From NCBI RefSeq assembly GCF_041770905.1, contig NZ_JBEUWX010000002.1, positions 62,001 through 126,000 of the forward strand: 64,000 bases of DNA, read 5' to 3'. The position numbers were made by a program, and so were the translations under genes. This document shows, piece after piece, positions 26,488 through 36,177 of the stretch. The stretch's first letter is position 1. The number at the start of each line of letters is the position of its first letter. The notes below the pieces were generated by a model. It made no database searches, had not been told where the DNA came from, and saw nothing but the letters and a program-made list of their open reading frames with translations. This DNA comes from Propionivibrio hellwigii (GTDB lineage: Bacteria > Pseudomonadota > Gammaproteobacteria > Burkholderiales > Rhodocyclaceae).

Positions 26488-28437
26488 ATGAATTACACCG
26501 CAGAATCCATTGCCGTTCTCAAGGGTCTGGAGCCGGTTCGCCACCGTCCGGGCATGTATACGCGAACCGATTGTCCGTTGCATATTGTTCAGGAGGCCAT
26601 TGACAATGCGGCCGACGAGGCGCTCGGTGGTTATTGCCGGCAGATCACCGTTATTCTTCACTGCGACGGTTCGGTGACTGTACGCGATGACGGGCGCGGC
26701 ATTCCCGTCGAAATTCATCCGACGGAAGGCGTGCCGACGGTCGAAGTCGTTTTTATGCAGCTGCACGCTGGCGGCAAGTTCAATAAAAACGACGGGGATT
26801 CGGCCTACCGCTTTTCCGGCGGGCTGCATGGCGTCGGGGTTTCCGTGACCAATGCGCTGTCGAAGCGTCTGGAGGTTGAAGTGACCCGGGGCGGCGGGGT
26901 TTATCGCATTGTCTTCGCTGACGGCGCTGTGGCCGAGCCGCTCGTTCGCGTCGGCGATGCGGCCAAGCGGGCGCACGGAACCCAGGTGCGCATCTGGCCG
27001 GATGCCCAGTTTTTCGATTCGCTGGAAATTTCGCTGACCGAACTTGAGCGCCTGCTGCGTAGCAAGGCCGTGCTTCTGCCGGGGCTGGAGATTTCGCTGA
27101 GCATCGAAGACGGCGAGACGAAGCGCTGGCGTTATGAGAAAGGGATGGCGCAGTATCTTGCTGGGCAGATCGTTGATGACCTTGCCGCACCGATTTTTAC
27201 TGCGGAAAACCATGCCGCAGAGGGTGACGAGAACTTTCCCGCCGGTTCCGGCGCGGCCTGGGCGCTGGCATGGTGCGCCGAAGGTGCTCCGGTGCGCGAG
27301 TCCTACGTTAATCTGATCCCGACTCCAGCCGGTGGCACGCATGAGACCGGCTTGCGGCAGGCGGCACTCGATGCGGTGAAAGGTTTTGCCGAACACCACG
27401 CGCTGTTGCCTAAGGGAATCAAACTGGTCGCGGATGACGTGGCGGCGCGCCTCTCCTTTGTTCTGTCGGCGCGCATGCTCGACCCTTCATTTCAGGGGCA
27501 GACTAAGGAGCGGCTCAATTCGCGCGATGCTGTTGCACTGGTTGCGCGCATGCTGCGTGACCCGCTGGAGTTGTGGCTGAACGAGCATCCCGATGAAGCC
27601 AAAAAAATTGTCGATCTCGCCATTCGGGCTGCGCAGGCGCGTACTCGCGCCGGGCAGAAAGTCGAGAAACGCAAGCAGTCGGGCGTTGCCATTCTGCCGG
27701 GAAAGCTGTCTGACTGTCAGAGTGAAGACATCACCCGCAATGAAATCTTCCTTGTCGAGGGCGACTCGGCAGGGGGGTCGGCCAAATCCGGGCGTGACAA
27801 AGAATTGCAGGCGATCTTGCCGTTGCGCGGCAAGGTGCTCAACACCTGGGAAGTTGATCCAGGCAGCCTGTTTGCCAATCGCGAGGTGCACGATATTGCC
27901 GTGGCGCTTGGTATCGACCCGCATACGGCCGATGCTCCCGATACGACGCTCGACGGGTTGCGTTATGGCAAGGTCGTCATCATGACTGATGCCGATGTCG
28001 ATGGCAGCCACATCCGCGTCCTGCTCTGCACGCTGTTCTATCGGCATTTCCCGAGACTCGTTGCCGGCGGGCATCTCTATTTTGCGCAGCCGCCGCTATA
28101 CCGGATCGATGTGCCGGCACAAGGTAAAAAGCGTCCGCTGCGCAAACTCTATGCGCTCGACAACGCGGAGCGCGATACTCTCATCGAACGTTTGGGGCGT
28201 GAAGGCGTCCGACCGGAAACGCTTGTGGTTTCGCGGTTCAAGGGGCTGGGAGAAATGAACCCCGAGCAGCTTTGGGAAACGACGATGTCGCCCGATACGC
28301 GTCGGCTGATGCGCGTGCGCTTGCCGCTGGCGGCAGAGGCGCTGCCGGTCATGAATATGCTGATGGCGCGCAATGAGTCGGCCGGGCGCCGTGCTTGGAT
28401 GGAGGAGAACGGTGCGCTGGTTGAGGCGGAAAGCTGA
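26488..28437 (+). CDS. parE: DNA topoisomerase IV subunit B
   Basis: 649 residues: GHKL ATPase (QEAIDNAADEALGG, DDGRGIPVEIHPTEGVPTVE, SGGLHGVGVSVTNAL), transducer, and TOPRIM with LVEGDSAGGSAKSGRDK and MTDADVDGSHIRVLL. It decatenates chromosomes together with ParC, encoded 760 bases downstream. Start residues match the family. Full length and intact. Confidence 0.96.
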   Translation: MNYTAESIAVLKGLEPVRHRPGMYTRTDCPLHIVQEAIDNAADEALGGYCRQITVILHCDGSVTVRDDGRGIPVEIHPTEGVPTVEVVFMQLHAGGKFNKNDGDSAYRFSGGLHGVGVSVTNALSKRLEVEVTRGGGVYRIVFADGAVAEPLVRVGDAAKRAHGTQVRIWPDAQFFDSLEISLTELERLLRSKAVLLPGLEISLSIEDGETKRWRYEKGMAQYLAGQIVDDLAAPIFTAENHAAEGDENFPAGSGAAWALAWCAEGAPVRESYVNLIPTPAGGTHETGLRQAALDAVKGFAEHHALLPKGIKLVADDVAARLSFVLSARMLDPSFQGQTKERLNSRDAVALVARMLRDPLELWLNEHPDEAKKIVDLAIRAAQARTRAGQKVEKRKQSGVAILPGKLSDCQSEDITRNEIFLVEGDSAGGSAKSGRDKELQAILPLRGKVLNTWEVDPGSLFANREVHDIAVALGIDPHTADAPDTTLDGLRYGKVVIMTDADVDGSHIRVLLCTLFYRHFPRLVAGGHLYFAQPPLYRIDVPAQGKKRPLRKLYALDNAERDTLIERLGREGVRPETLVVSRFKGLGEMNPEQLWETTMSPDTRRLMRVRLPLAAEALPVMNMLMARNESAGRRAWMEENGALVEAES

Positions 28438-28658
28438 AAAATGGCGGAAATGTCGCTTCCGGGCGACAGAAATATTTGCGTTGAATCAGGCGTTTGCCTG
28501 TTAGCAAGCTACCAGTGTCGTGCTGTGGCGACGAGATGTTTATGAGAATCTTGGTGCAATTCAATCAATTCATTGATTTTATATGAGTTTCAATCCTGGC
28601 CTGATTTTTGCAGTGAGAAAACTGCAATACACTTGTCTTAATTTTTGGAGCACGTGAA

Positions 28659-28886
28659 ATGAAAACGATGAAATCCAGCCTGAATTCCAAAAAAAACCTG
28701 TTTGCCATCATAGTGGTGTGTGTGGCATTGGCCGGGTGTTCCAATATGAGTAAGCGTGAAAAGAATACGGCCGTTGGCGCAGCTGTGGGCGGCGTCGCAG
28801 GCGCTGTGCTGACAGGCGGCTCTTCGATGGGTACCGTTGGTGGTGCGGTCGTAGGTGGTGTGATTGGGAACCAGGTCAAGCGCTAG
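28659..28886 (+). CDS. Small glycine-zipper lipoprotein
   Basis: 75 residues with a signal peptide and lipobox (VALAGCSN) and a glycine-zipper segment (AVGAAVGGVAGAVLTGG, GTVGGAVVGGVIGNQVKR) as in OsmB/SlyB-type outer-membrane lipoproteins. Function unknown, probably envelope integrity. GGAG precedes the start. It sits between parE and parC but is probably transcribed independently, since 221 bases and a poor leader separate it from parE. Confidence 0.8.
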   Translation: MKTMKSSLNSKKNLFAIIVVCVALAGCSNMSKREKNTAVGAAVGGVAGAVLTGGSSMGTVGGAVVGGVIGNQVKR

Positions 28887-29195
28887 GCTGTGCGTGTTTG
28901 CTGCGTAACCCTTGTATGCGAATTGCACAGGGCATGATGCTGACGATATGCACGATGTATGCGATGTGCTTATTTTTGGCTGATTGTCCGGGTGTTTCTG
29001 GCTTATTGATGCGCCGTCGCGTAGTTATCAGATGGATGGCTACGCGACGTACCGTGTTTGGTTGATGGTGTTCGTTCGCAGCGTTGATCGGTAGTAATCG
29101 GTAGTACACTCACGTTTTCGCTGAAGGTCGGCTGAGTCCGGCCTTTGCTGTTTTTACAGAGATTTTATTCCTGACGGATCGATTGAGTCGAGTGT
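28887..29195. other. Intergenic with 10-bp perfect inverted repeat
   Basis: CGTCGCGTAG (29015-29024) and CTACGCGACG (29040-29049) are separated by 15 bases, with no T tract after. It may be a terminator for the lipoprotein gene or a binding site ahead of parC. No gene is seen in the interval. Confidence 0.5.
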
Positions 29196-31583
29196 ATGCC
29201 TGATATTCAGACGCCTGATTTGTTTGAGAAAGCCCCCTCCGTTTCATCTTCGCCTCCTGGATCTCCGGTGATCCCTCCCGGATCGTCTCGGCCGACCACG
29301 GTTTCTGATGATGGAAGCGAGAGTCTTCTGTTGCATGAATCGGCTGCACGCGACTATCTTGAATATGCGGTGGCCGTGGTTAAAGGACGGGCATTGCCGG
29401 ATGTTCGGGATGGGCAGAAGCCGGTACAGCGGCGCGTTCTGTTTGCCATGCATGAGCTGGGGCTGGCGGCGGGGGCTAAGCCAGTCAAATCCGCGCGCGT
29501 GGTGGGCGATGTCATCGGCAAATATCACCCTCATGGAGACGCTTCAGCCTACGATGCCATGGTGCGTGTTGCGCAGCCGTTTTCATTGCGTTACCCGCTG
29601 GTTGATGGGCAAGGAAATTTTGGCTCACGTGATGGTGACGGCGCAGCGGCGATGCGTTATACCGAGGCGCGGTTGACGGGGATTTCTGAGCTGCTGCTTG
29701 GCGAACTCGATGAAGGCACGGTCGATTTTCAGCCCAATTATGATGGTGCTTTCCAGGAACCGGCCTTTTTGCCGGCGCGGTTGCCGTTTTCCCTGCTGAA
29801 TGGCGCATCGGGTATCGCCGTGGGGATGGCTACCGAAATTCCGCCGCACAACCTGCACGAAGTTGCGGAAGCGGCGATCTGCCTGATCCAGAATCCGCGC
29901 GCTGATCTGGCCGAGTTGCTGCAACATGTGCCGGGGCCGGACTATCCGGGCGGCGGACAGATCATTTCCGCACCTGCCGAAATCACGGCGGCTTATGCCA
30001 GCGGACGCGGCAGTCTGCGCGTGCGCGCCCGGTGTGAATTTGAAGAAATGGCACGCGGTGCCTGGCAACTGGTCGTCAAAGAGCTGCCGCCCGGCGTATC
30101 GAGCGCCAAGGTGCTTTCGGAAATCGGTGCGCTGATGAACCCGCAACCGAAGCCGGGCAAAAAGAGCATTGATCCTGCCGCCGCGCACCTGAAGGCGCTG
30201 TTTGCCTCGCAGCTTGACCGTGCGCGCGACGAATCGGGTAAGGACGATGCGATTCGCCTGGTATTTGAGCCAGTCAGCTCGCGCCAGAAGCGCGAGGAGT
30301 TTCTGGCGCTGTTGCTGGCGCATACCAGCCTGGAAACGACGGCGCCAATCAATCTTGTCGCTGTTGGCCTGGATGGCCGTCCTTGCCAGAAAAGCTTGCT
30401 TGATTTGCTGGATGAATGGTGTCGCTTTCGCTTGGCTACGGTGCGCCGGCGCAGTGAATTCCGCCTGAACAAAGCGTGTGAGCGTATCCATATTCTGGAA
30501 GGTCGGCGCACCGTCTTTCTGCATATCGACGAGGTGATCCGAATCATCCGCGAGTCGGACGAACCCAAGCCGGCGCTGATCGCGCGCTTTGCACTTTCCG
30601 AGCGGCAGGCCGACGACATTCTGGAAATTCGCCTGCGCCAACTGGCGCGCCTGGAAGGCTTCAAGATTGATCAGGAACTGGAAAAACTGCGCCACACCGA
30701 AAATGATCTGGAAAAGCTGTTATCCAGCGATACGCTGCTACGTAAGCTCGTTATCAAGGAAATTCGTGCCGATGCTGCCCAATACGGTGATGCGCGGCGT
30801 ACACATATTGAAGCGGCCGCTTCCGCAACGCGCAGCGAAGTGGCCGTTGTTGCGGATGAGCCGGTGACGCTGATCGTTTCTGCCAAGGGCTGGGCGCGCG
30901 TCCGCCAGGGACATGGCCTCGATCTTTCATCGGTTGCCTACAAGGACGGCGATGGCGCGGGCGTAATCTTTGAGTGTCGCTCGGTCGATTCGCTCGTGAT
31001 CTTGTCGACCGAGGGACGCGCTTTCACAGTGCCTGTTGCGGTATTGCCCGATGGACGCGGGCTGGGCGCGCCGCTGGCTTCATTTGTCGAGCTGGGCGGC
31101 GGTAAGCTGGCGCATGTGCTGACCGGTCGGCCGGACGAGGAATTCCTTTTTGCCAAGACCTCGGGCTATGGATTCATTGCCACGCTGGGCGATCTATTTT
31201 CACGTCAGAGGGCCGGCAAGGCGTTTCTAACAATGGAAGCGGGCGCGGCCATCTTGCCGCCGTCACCGCTGGGCGCAGGTGAGCGGCGTGCCGATCATGT
31301 CGCAGCGTTGTCTGAAGACGGCCGCTTGCTGATTTTTCCGATCGACCAGATGAAGAAACTCTCTGGCGGCAAAGGCGTACAGATCATCGGGCTTCGTGAG
31401 GGCGAAACGCTTAGGGCGGCGATTGCTGGTCGGGGAGCCATCGTGTGCGTGCGCGGCATTTTCCGCAATCGCCCGAAAGAAATGCTTTCTGAAAGTAAGC
31501 ACATTGGGCAGCGTGCACGCCGTGGTTCGCCCATCGGACTAATCACGCAGGCAACAATTACGCCGCTCAATGAGATGGGCTGA
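29196..31583 (+). CDS. parC: DNA topoisomerase IV subunit A
   Basis: 795 residues with the cleavage-religation domain: catalytic Tyr in AAMRYTEARL, KYHPHGD and DGQGNFGS motifs, then the beta-pinwheel C-terminal domain. Extra Ser/Pro-rich residues precede the core at the N-terminus (about 45). At the position equivalent to E. coli ParC Ser80 this protein has Ala (HPHGDASAYD), and Asp replaces Glu84. The frame is intact. Confidence 0.96.
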   Translation: MPDIQTPDLFEKAPSVSSSPPGSPVIPPGSSRPTTVSDDGSESLLLHESAARDYLEYAVAVVKGRALPDVRDGQKPVQRRVLFAMHELGLAAGAKPVKSARVVGDVIGKYHPHGDASAYDAMVRVAQPFSLRYPLVDGQGNFGSRDGDGAAAMRYTEARLTGISELLLGELDEGTVDFQPNYDGAFQEPAFLPARLPFSLLNGASGIAVGMATEIPPHNLHEVAEAAICLIQNPRADLAELLQHVPGPDYPGGGQIISAPAEITAAYASGRGSLRVRARCEFEEMARGAWQLVVKELPPGVSSAKVLSEIGALMNPQPKPGKKSIDPAAAHLKALFASQLDRARDESGKDDAIRLVFEPVSSRQKREEFLALLLAHTSLETTAPINLVAVGLDGRPCQKSLLDLLDEWCRFRLATVRRRSEFRLNKACERIHILEGRRTVFLHIDEVIRIIRESDEPKPALIARFALSERQADDILEIRLRQLARLEGFKIDQELEKLRHTENDLEKLLSSDTLLRKLVIKEIRADAAQYGDARRTHIEAAASATRSEVAVVADEPVTLIVSAKGWARVRQGHGLDLSSVAYKDGDGAGVIFECRSVDSLVILSTEGRAFTVPVAVLPDGRGLGAPLASFVELGGGKLAHVLTGRPDEEFLFAKTSGYGFIATLGDLFSRQRAGKAFLTMEAGAAILPPSPLGAGERRADHVAALSEDGRLLIFPIDQMKKLSGGKGVQIIGLREGETLRAAIAGRGAIVCVRGIFRNRPKEMLSESKHIGQRARRGSPIGLITQATITPLNEMG

Positions 31584-31642
31584 TCGTTCGCCTTACCCGC
31601 TGTATTGTTGTCTCTGTCATCCAACAACAGGAGAGAACGTTA

Positions 31643-31751
31643 ATGGCAAAAGTAATTTGATCCCGGATTGACCTTGCCTGATGTGGCAGAAATGGTCGAT
31701 GCGCATGAAACACTGGAAGATCGCACTTTTTTGCCTGTCGGGCGGAAATAA
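31643..31751 (+). pseudogene. Short decayed reading frame
   Basis: CAGGAGAG then ATG GCA AAA GTA ATT TGA gives an immediate stop, but a neighbouring frame reads LPDVAEMVDAHETLEDRTFL to a stop at 31751. It looks like the two ends of a small deleted gene. No family recognised. Confidence 0.3.
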
Positions 31752-31787
31752 CCGATAATCCAAACTCTTACTGAAAGGAGAAAAACC

Positions 31788-32252
31788 ATGAGCAAACTGA
31801 CACAAACCCTGATTGCCGCTGCAATTTGTCTGCCCCTGATGGCCGCGTGCAACAAGGATGATCAAAAACCTGCTTCCCCTGCCGAAACCGCTGCACAGGA
31901 GGCGGGTGCCGCAATTCAGAAAGCGGGTGAAGCCGCTCAGGATGCAGCCGTCAAGACAGGTGAAGCTGCCCAGGAAGCGGGTAAGGAAGCGGCAGCTGCA
32001 GTGAGCGAAGCGGCTTCCAATGCGGTTGATAAAGCCAAGGAAGTTGGCGAACAGGCCAAGGATGCGGCGAGCGCAGCCGCCGACAAGGCAGCGACAGCGG
32101 CTGAGCAGGTCAAGGATGCTGCAACAGAGGCCGCAGACAAGGCCAAGGATGCTGCTGCGGAAGTCGTCGATAAGACCAAGGCGGTTGCCTCTGAAGTCAA
32201 GGAAGGTGCCAAGGAAACCGTACAGAACGCGCAGGAAGCCGCGAAGCAGTAA
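31788..32252 (+). CDS. Ala-rich helical-repeat lipoprotein
   Basis: 154 residues: signal peptide with lipobox LPLMAAC, then a low-complexity amphipathic region built of Ala/Lys/Glu repeats (AADKAATAAEQVKDAATEAA), similar in style to LEA or apolipoprotein-like 11-residue repeats. It is likely an elongated helical, membrane-anchored protein, perhaps Lpp-like or stress-protective; function unknown. AAAGGAG is near the start. It is expressed alone between parC and a terminator. Confidence 0.8.
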   Translation: MSKLTQTLIAAAICLPLMAACNKDDQKPASPAETAAQEAGAAIQKAGEAAQDAAVKTGEAAQEAGKEAAAAVSEAASNAVDKAKEVGEQAKDAASAAADKAATAAEQVKDAATEAADKAKDAAAEVVDKTKAVASEVKEGAKETVQNAQEAAKQ

Positions 32253-32345
32253 TTTTTGTGAATTGTTTATGTATGGGATATAGGGGCTCTAGTTAGGGAA
32301 GCTTAGGTTCCTTCTCTCCTAACTGAAATTCCATATTGCTTTTAC

Positions 32346-32400
32346 CAGACCGGGTGCGATTTGCCGATGAGTTCGGCGGGGTGCCCGGTCTGAATTTTAT
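32346..32400 (+). terminator. Terminator between the Ala-rich lipoprotein gene and rdgC
   Basis: CAGACCGGGTGC and GTGCCCGGTCTG pair across about 24 bases and are followed by AATTTTATT. It may act for both converging genes. Confidence 0.6.
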
Positions 32401-32464
32401 TGGATTGAAAAATACGGGGACGATTGGATTGATTTGTCCGTAATTCTTTGGTGGTTGGCTTTCC

Positions 32465-33364
32465 TTAGTGTTTTGCGTCAGCCTCCCCACCAAGCGCGGC
32501 AAGCAGATCGTCAAACAAACGGGCGAGTTCACCAGTCATCAGTGTGAAATCAAGGTCGAAACGTTCGGCTTCATTGTCAGCCAGTCCGTCGTTTTCTTCT
32601 TTGAGGATGTCGAGGAAAGATAGGCGCTTGATGCGCAGCTTCTCGTCAAGAATGAACGAAATCCGGTCATTCCACGTCATGCCAAGACGGGTGACGATCT
32701 TGCCTTCAGCGATGTGATGGCCAATTTCTTTGCCCTCTAACGAGTGGCGCGTGTAGCGTACTAAAGCATTTTCCGGGGAACGCAGCTCGATGTCTTGGTC
32801 TATGGTAAAATCGGCGGGCGCCTCGCTGGCCGCCATCCATGCGGTCATGGCCGAAGTGGGCGTGCGCACAGGCGCCGGTAGCGCGATGGAGAAGCCCTCA
32901 GCGGTTTTCAGCAGGCACTCGGCCAATTCTTCCGCTTTGGGTTGAGAGCCGGTATCGACGACCAGCCAGCCATGCAGTGGGTCGATCCAGGCAAATATGG
33001 TGTGCCGGCAGGCAAAAGCACGCGGTAGTAATTCGATGGACAGCGATTCACGCAGGTCACGCAGCTCCTTACGGCTGACGCGCCGGCCTTCAGTGGCTTC
33101 AATTGCCTGTGCGCGCTCATTGGCCATTTGACGTATGACGGTAGTGGGCAACAGCTTTTCCTCAATGCCCAGCGCAATCAGCCACTGGCGATTGACAGCA
33201 TGTACGAACGTACCATCTGCCAAGGGCGGTACCCAGCCCAAGCGCCGTAGATCGCTGGGGGCGCAGGGGTGCAACGCGGCACGGGCAAGAGCGGTCTCAA
33301 TAGTTTCGAGGGCGCTATCGTCAAATGCAGGCAGCCTGAATAGCTGGAGATTTTTGAACCACAT
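32465..33364 (-). CDS. rdgC: Recombination-associated protein RdgC
   Basis: 299 residues. The start MWFKNLQLFRLPAF and the central region with GWVPPLADGTFVHAVN are typical of RdgC, a ring-forming double-stranded-DNA-binding protein that restrains RecA. It is single, converging with the lipoprotein gene and divergent from the 33510 gene. Confidence 0.95.
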   Translation of the reverse strand: MWFKNLQLFRLPAFDDSALETIETALARAALHPCAPSDLRRLGWVPPLADGTFVHAVNRQWLIALGIEEKLLPTTVIRQMANERAQAIEATEGRRVSRKELRDLRESLSIELLPRAFACRHTIFAWIDPLHGWLVVDTGSQPKAEELAECLLKTAEGFSIALPAPVRTPTSAMTAWMAASEAPADFTIDQDIELRSPENALVRYTRHSLEGKEIGHHIAEGKIVTRLGMTWNDRISFILDEKLRIKRLSFLDILKEENDGLADNEAERFDLDFTLMTGELARLFDDLLAALGGEADAKH

Positions 33365-33509
33365 GAGAGGGAAGGCGGAATTCTGTAAAAATGTAATTAT
33401 AAAAGCGAAGCGGTGAAATATACCGCTCGGATGCTGAATGCGACATCGGGTAAGTTCATCGGTAAGAAGAGTATTGAACGCCGTTGTCGGAGTGGTTCAT
33501 AATACAGGT

Positions 33510-34028
33510 ATGAACGATCCTCAATCATTTGATATTCGCCGCCGAATTCGTGAATTGTTGGCAATCCCCGATCGGGATCGCAGCGATGCGGAATGGGATG
33601 AGCTGAATGAGCTTGAAATTCGTACGGCGCCGGGCAATCGTGACAACGGGTACACGTTGGATCGTGGCGAAGGTAAGCGTGGTTTTACGCCAGGACGACG
33701 GAGTCACCAGGGACAAAAAAATGCCAATTCCCGTCAGGAGAATTGGTTGCCACAGGAAAAGGAAAACCGTCCCGATGTGCGTCGCCAGGAAAATAAAAAC
33801 CGCTCACCACTCAAGCGATCGCATCGGCGCGCCAAATCACGCCCGCCGCGTGAGAATCAGACACAGGGGCCGAGTGATACGGGAAATGGAAATGGTTATC
33901 CAACCGGATTCACACATGGCGGTCGTACGGGAGAAGTAAGCGATGGCATGGCTTTTGCCACGCCTGCCGGCAGCGATAGAAATACCGGAAACGCCGACGG
34001 TAGCCAAGGTGACGGCAATCATGATTGA
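33510..34028 (+). CDS. Conserved hypothetical, basic disordered protein
   Basis: 172 residues. An ordered N-terminal helix-rich segment (FDIRRRIRELLAIPDRDRSD, then AEWDELNELE) is followed by a long low-complexity Arg/Asn/Gln/Gly-rich tail (about residues 45-172) likely disordered and possibly nucleic-acid-binding. I recognise no domain. The ATG at 33510 is preferred over 33438 because coding character begins there. A bidirectional terminator separates it from dnaQ. Confidence 0.65.
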   Translation: MNDPQSFDIRRRIRELLAIPDRDRSDAEWDELNELEIRTAPGNRDNGYTLDRGEGKRGFTPGRRSHQGQKNANSRQENWLPQEKENRPDVRRQENKNRSPLKRSHRRAKSRPPRENQTQGPSDTGNGNGYPTGFTHGGRTGEVSDGMAFATPAGSDRNTGNADGSQGDGNHD

Positions 34029-34084
34029 TGGGTAGTGAAGGCCCTTGCAGAACTGATTGTTGATCAGGTTCCGGATACATAAAT

Positions 34085-34110
34085 AAAAAAGGTGCAGACG
34101 TACCTTTTTT
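34085..34110. terminator. Bidirectional terminator
   Basis: AAAAAAGGT and ACCTTTTTT flank GCAGACGT. The A and T tracts on both sides suit the converging 33510 gene and dnaQ. Confidence 0.88.
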
Positions 34111-34124
34111 AATACGCTATCGCC

Positions 34125-34835
34125 CTATGTCAAATCTGCCAGCCAAACGCATTTCCCTTTGCTCTCCTTCTGGATTTCCGCAAGCAATGCTTCGTGTTCG
34201 GCAATTTCTTCGGGGCTGGCGCGCAGAACTCGCTGGTGGTGTGCACTTATGGTTAGGCGCTCTTCAATATGGCCCTGTCCGGTATTGCTGTCATCCGTCA
34301 GTTCCATGAGCAGGCTTTCCTGCCCGCGCGTCATGGCGATATATACTTCGGCAAGAATTTCGGCGTCAAGCAATGCACCGTGCAGTGTGCGCTTCGAATT
34401 GTCGATGGCGTAGCGTTCGCAAAGCGCATCAAGGTTGTTTCTCTTGCCCGGAAAACGCTCCTTAGCCATGCGCAGTGTATCCAGCACGGCACAGCAAACG
34501 CTCTCGATCGGCTCCATATCGAGTCGTGCCAGTTCGGCATTGAGGAATCCGATATCGAACGGCGCATTATGAATGATCAATTCCGCACCGCGCACAAAAT
34601 CGAGGAATTCAGCGGCGATTTCGGCAAAGCGCGGCTTATCCTGTAGAAAATCTAGGCTGATGCCGTGGACGGCCTGCGCACCTTCATCGATTTCCCGCTC
34701 AGGGTTGAGGTAGTAATGAAAGTGGTGGCTTGTCAAACGGCGGTTATTGATTTCAACGCCGCCGATTTCGATGATGCGGTGGCCAAGCTTATGTTCCAGG
34801 CCGGTAGTTTCCGTATCGAGAACGATTTGTCGCAT
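34125..34835 (-). CDS. dnaQ: DNA polymerase III epsilon subunit (proofreading exonuclease)
   Basis: 236 residues with DEDDh exonuclease motifs: DTETTG, HNAPFDIGFLNAEL, and HGALLDAEILAEVY with its His and Asp. It proofreads for the replicative polymerase. Length matches the E. coli protein (243). It follows rnhA on the same strand. Confidence 0.96.
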   Translation of the reverse strand: MRQIVLDTETTGLEHKLGHRIIEIGGVEINNRRLTSHHFHYYLNPEREIDEGAQAVHGISLDFLQDKPRFAEIAAEFLDFVRGAELIIHNAPFDIGFLNAELARLDMEPIESVCCAVLDTLRMAKERFPGKRNNLDALCERYAIDNSKRTLHGALLDAEILAEVYIAMTRGQESLLMELTDDSNTGQGHIEERLTISAHHQRVLRASPEEIAEHEALLAEIQKESKGKCVWLADLT

Positions 34836-34912
34836 AGTGTTTTGCTTTGGGTTTGCGTGAGATTTACAAGGCTGCTTTCAAGGAAATGCGTTCAGCAGCG
34901 GAGCGTTAGGTC

Positions 34913-35389
34913 TCATGGGTTTGGCGGGTTGTTTGTCGAGTCATCAGGCAATTCATCGATACCACGATTGGCAAGGGTGTCGGCGCGCTCATTGCCTGGA
35001 TGACCGGCATGTCCCTTGATCCACGACCAGGTGATTTCATGGCCTTGTGCCAGTGCATCGAGTCGTTGCCAGAGATCGGCATTTTTAACCGGCTTCTTGT
35101 CGGCTGTTTTCCAGCCATTCCGTTTCCAGCCATGAATCCACTGGCTGATACCTTTTTGTACATACTGCGAATCAGTATGAACATGGACAAACGCCTGACG
35201 TTTGAGCGCTTCCAGGGCACGGATCACCGCTGTCAGTTCCATGCGGTTGTTGGTGGTTTCATGCTCGCCGCCCCACAGTTCTTTTTCAGCCGTGCCTGCC
35301 TGCAACAATACCCCCCAGCCACCGCGGCCAGGATTGCCGCGGCAGGCGCCGTCGGCGTAGATATGCGTGATGACTTCAGTGCGCTTCAT
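34913..35389 (-). CDS. rnhA: Ribonuclease HI
   Basis: 158 residues with the four carboxylates: Asp in YADGACRGNPG, Glu in NNRMELTAVI, Asp in HTDSQYV, Asp in GNERADTLAN. It removes RNA from RNA-DNA hybrids. The start overlaps the end of the methyltransferase gene by four bases, indicating an operon. Confidence 0.96.
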   Translation of the reverse strand: MKRTEVITHIYADGACRGNPGRGGWGVLLQAGTAEKELWGGEHETTNNRMELTAVIRALEALKRQAFVHVHTDSQYVQKGISQWIHGWKRNGWKTADKKPVKNADLWQRLDALAQGHEITWSWIKGHAGHPGNERADTLANRGIDELPDDSTNNPPNP

Positions 35390-36168
35390 GGTAGCTTATT
35401 CAGTTCCTTGTCGAGTGTTTGCTGCGTTACGGTGGTGAACGTCTGGCGTAGCGCGTGCTGTTGCCTCCAGTCAGACAGGACAAGGTGCATGCCGCGAACC
35501 CGCTTGACAGCGCGCAGTAAATAGACGCCGCCGGCGAAGCTCCACCAGCGATCACCTGCCGATTCCATGAAATGGAAGCGGCGCAACCAGTGTTCGTGTT
35601 GGAAAGGCGGTACATAGCAGCCAAAATTGCCACGATCAACCTCAAAACTGAGCAGGTTTAGCCAGTCGCGTAGACGTAACACAGAAATAAAGTTGCCGTT
35701 ATCCGGAAACCCCTGACGGTTACGCCGGATAAAACGTCGGAGCCCCCAAAGTGAAACAGGATTGAACCCGGTAATGACGACCTGACCGTCGGGAATCAGG
35801 ATACGCTCGACTTCTCGCAGGATCTGATGCGGATCGTCATGTGATTCCAGCACATGCGGCATGACGACCAAATCGATACTGGCCGAGGCAAATGGAAGCT
35901 CGCATAAGCTACAGCGTACATCGACGGGGCCTGATTCACCGACGATCTGACGCATCGGAATGCGGCTATGGGCAAGGAATTTGACCTGTGGCAAGCCGAG
36001 TTGCAGCGCATTATAGCCGAACACATCGGCAACTTGCGCATCGACGTGGGGTTGCTCCCAGTTTATGACGTAGCGGCCGCGTGGGGTTTCCAACCAGTCA
36101 GCGATGTCAGACGCATCATGCATGGTGCCGGGCATATTACGCATTGACTTTTCTTGCCGTTCTTTCAC
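35386..36168 (-). CDS. YafS-type SAM-dependent methyltransferase
   Basis: 260 residues, class I methyltransferase-like: a degenerate glycine region is followed by LPFASASIDLVVMPHVLES and ILIPDGQVVITGFNPVSLWG. Gene order gloB / this / rnhA / dnaQ is the same as yafS in E. coli, supporting the call; the substrate is unknown. Starts at 36168, 36144 or 36123 are all possible; the first leaves only nine bases to the divergent gloB start. Confidence 0.85.
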   Translation of the reverse strand: MKERQEKSMRNMPGTMHDASDIADWLETPRGRYVINWEQPHVDAQVADVFGYNALQLGLPQVKFLAHSRIPMRQIVGESGPVDVRCSLCELPFASASIDLVVMPHVLESHDDPHQILREVERILIPDGQVVITGFNPVSLWGLRRFIRRNRQGFPDNGNFISVLRLRDWLNLLSFEVDRGNFGCYVPPFQHEHWLRRFHFMESAGDRWWSFAGGVYLLRAVKRVRGMHLVLSDWRQQHALRQTFTTVTQQTLDKELNKLP

Positions 36169-36177
36169 AATAATCCC

